From Ilumatobacter sp. (lineage in GTDB: Bacteria; Actinomycetota; Acidimicrobiia; Acidimicrobiales; Ilumatobacteraceae): a DNA stretch of 5,726 nucleotides. The stretch lies in NCBI GenBank assembly GCA_029263275.1, contig JAJCXU010000016.1, forward strand, positions 1-5,726, written 5' to 3'. The position numbers were made by a program, and so were the translations under genes. This document shows, piece by piece, positions 4,656 to 5,726 of this stretch. Position 1 is the stretch's first letter, and every line of letters begins with the position of its first letter. The notes beneath the pieces are model-generated. The model saw only the letters and a list, made by a program, of their open reading frames with translations. It was not told the DNA's origin and made no database searches.

Positions 4656-5726
4656 TCAACGTGCGCCCCGCCTGAATCGTTTCGCGAATCGGCCGCGCAT
4701 CATGGCCCACCATTCGCGCGGCAGGCTCTTGAATGTGTCCATCGCGAACTCGTCGGCGATGAATCCGATCGCTTGGGAGTACGCGGGGTACGGGTGCACT
4801 GTGCCAAAGAGCTTGCGGAGTCCGATGCCGTTGTCGATCATGATCGTGAACATGCCGATCATCTCGGCGGCGTCGGGAGCAACGATCGCGGCACGGAGAA
4901 TCTTTCCGGTGAAGCGTTCGGCGTCGACGGCGACGAAGCCGTGCTCGACATCGTCGGTCAGTCCGCGATCGATGTCCTTCAGGTGCTTGACCAGGCGAAT
5001 TCGGCCCGTCTCGGGCAATGCATCGAGGTCGGCCATGCTGAGCCCGACCGATGCGATCTGCGGCCGGCAATACACGGCGCTCGGCATGGCCCGCGGATCG
5101 CCCACCTTCGGCAGCGGCAGTGCGATTGCTCGAATGGTGCGACGAGCGATTGAGTTCGCCCCGTGGGTGGTGGCAGTGTTGCCGGTGACATCGCCGACCG
5201 CATAGAGGCCGTCGACCGATGTGCGTCCCCAATCGTCGGCCACGATGCCGCGTCGGGTGACCTTGACGCCGGCGTCCTCGAGACCGAGGTCGGCGAGGTG
5301 AGGACGGCGGCCGACACCGATCAGCACCTTGTCCACTCCGACGATCGCCTCACCATTCGTGAGGTGGGCGGTCTGTGCGGCCTCGTCGAAGCGGTCGATC
5401 GACGTGGATGTGTGGACGTGTGCGCCGCGGTCGCGCAGCGCTGCCTCGATCGTTGACGATACGAGAGGGTCCTCCATGCCGATCAGCCGTTCCGCGAGTT
5501 CGACGATGTGCACCTCGCTCCCGAGATCGAGGAAGGCGGTGGCCATCTCGAGCGAGATGACGCCGCCACCGACCAGCACGATCGTGTCGGGGATGGTCTC
5601 CATCTCGAAGATGTTCTCGTTGGTGAGCATCCGCTCCGACGTCAACCCGTCGACCGGAATCTCGATCGGCTTCGAGCCGGAGCTCACGATGACGTTCTCG
5701 GCGCTAACTTCCACATCGCCGTCGGG
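4656..5726 (-). CDS. Mercuric-reductase-like pyridine nucleotide-disulfide oxidoreductase (N terminus outside window)
   Basis: The visible 356 codons are the C-terminal three quarters of an FAD-dependent class I disulfide oxidoreductase. The frame runs off the right edge, so a GTG at 5714 is internal rather than a start. Numbering from the edge, SSGSKP (15-20) matches the ATGS-like end of the first FAD segment. GGGVISLE (53-60) is the NAD(P)-binding turn, with E76 after strand 2 favouring NADH. GVGRRP (137-142) and YAVGDV (175-180) are the second FAD motif region. The dimerisation domain follows from about 213. Its usual His-Pro-Thr...Glu catalytic signature reads YPAYSQ (313-318), so Tyr and Gln replace His and Glu, a pattern near mercuric reductase-like enzymes. 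The N-terminal FAD motif and redox-active cysteine pair lie outside. The tail (about 333-356) is basic with a Trp pair. Substrate unknown; first visible gene of its operon. Confidence 0.85.
   Translation of the reverse strand, partial: PDGDVEVSAENVIVSSGSKPIEIPVDGLTSERMLTNENIFEMETIPDTIVLVGGGVISLEMATAFLDLGSEVHIVELAERLIGMEDPLVSSTIEAALRDRGAHVHTSTSIDRFDEAAQTAHLTNGEAIVGVDKVLIGVGRRPHLADLGLEDAGVKVTRRGIVADDWGRTSVDGLYAVGDVTGNTATTHGANSIARRTIRAIALPLPKVGDPRAMPSAVYCRPQIASVGLSMADLDALPETGRIRLVKHLKDIDRGLTDDVEHGFVAVDAERFTGKILRAAIVAPDAAEMIGMFTIMIDNGIGLRKLFGTVHPYPAYSQAIGFIADEFAMDTFKSLPREWWAMMRGRFAKRFRRGAR

Noticed and set aside
4651..5232. Long upstream extension of the 63-aa membrane protein frame
   Set aside because: It is Arg/His-rich, runs through the disulfide reductase gene in another frame, and has no family-like segment. 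Only the last 63 codons look like protein.

Overview
The window is high-GC bacterial DNA, roughly 60-65% G+C by eye, with strongly GC-biased third codon positions. The gene content suggests an actinobacterium, possibly of the Acidimicrobiia/Ilumatobacter type; that placement is inference from gene style and neighbourhood. It is densely coded, with seven protein genes in two converging transcription units. I see no RNA gene, mobile element, CRISPR array or long repeat.

Left half: a 92-aa protein of unknown function lies on the minus strand (1-279). Across a promoter-bearing gap of about 135 bases is a plus-strand operon of three genes chained by 4-base start/stop overlaps. These are a class I SAM-dependent methyltransferase (415-1005), a membrane-anchored molybdopterin oxidoreductase of the sulfite oxidase/YedY fold (1002-2180) and a 150-aa four-helix membrane protein (2177-2629). 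The oxidoreductase has four N-terminal helices carrying candidate heme-b histidines, an internal twin-arginine motif before helix 5, and a molybdenum domain predicted to lie outside the membrane. The set looks like a self-contained membrane redox unit. Its substrate and the methyltransferase's target are unknown, and it is the best candidate here for an undescribed system.

Right half: a minus-strand operon enters from beyond the right edge. It starts with a pyridine nucleotide-disulfide oxidoreductase of the mercuric-reductase-like branch (4656-5726, N terminus outside the window). It continues with a 63-aa two-helix membrane protein (4459-4650), a Cof-type HAD phosphatase (3650-4486) and a dihydrodiol dehydrogenase-like Gfo/Idh/MocA oxidoreductase (2581-3609). 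The first three are packed with 5-base spacing or overlap, and the last follows after 40 bases.

The two operons meet tail to tail, and their last genes overlap by 49 bases with no recognisable intrinsic terminator. No intergenic stretch exceeds 300 bases.
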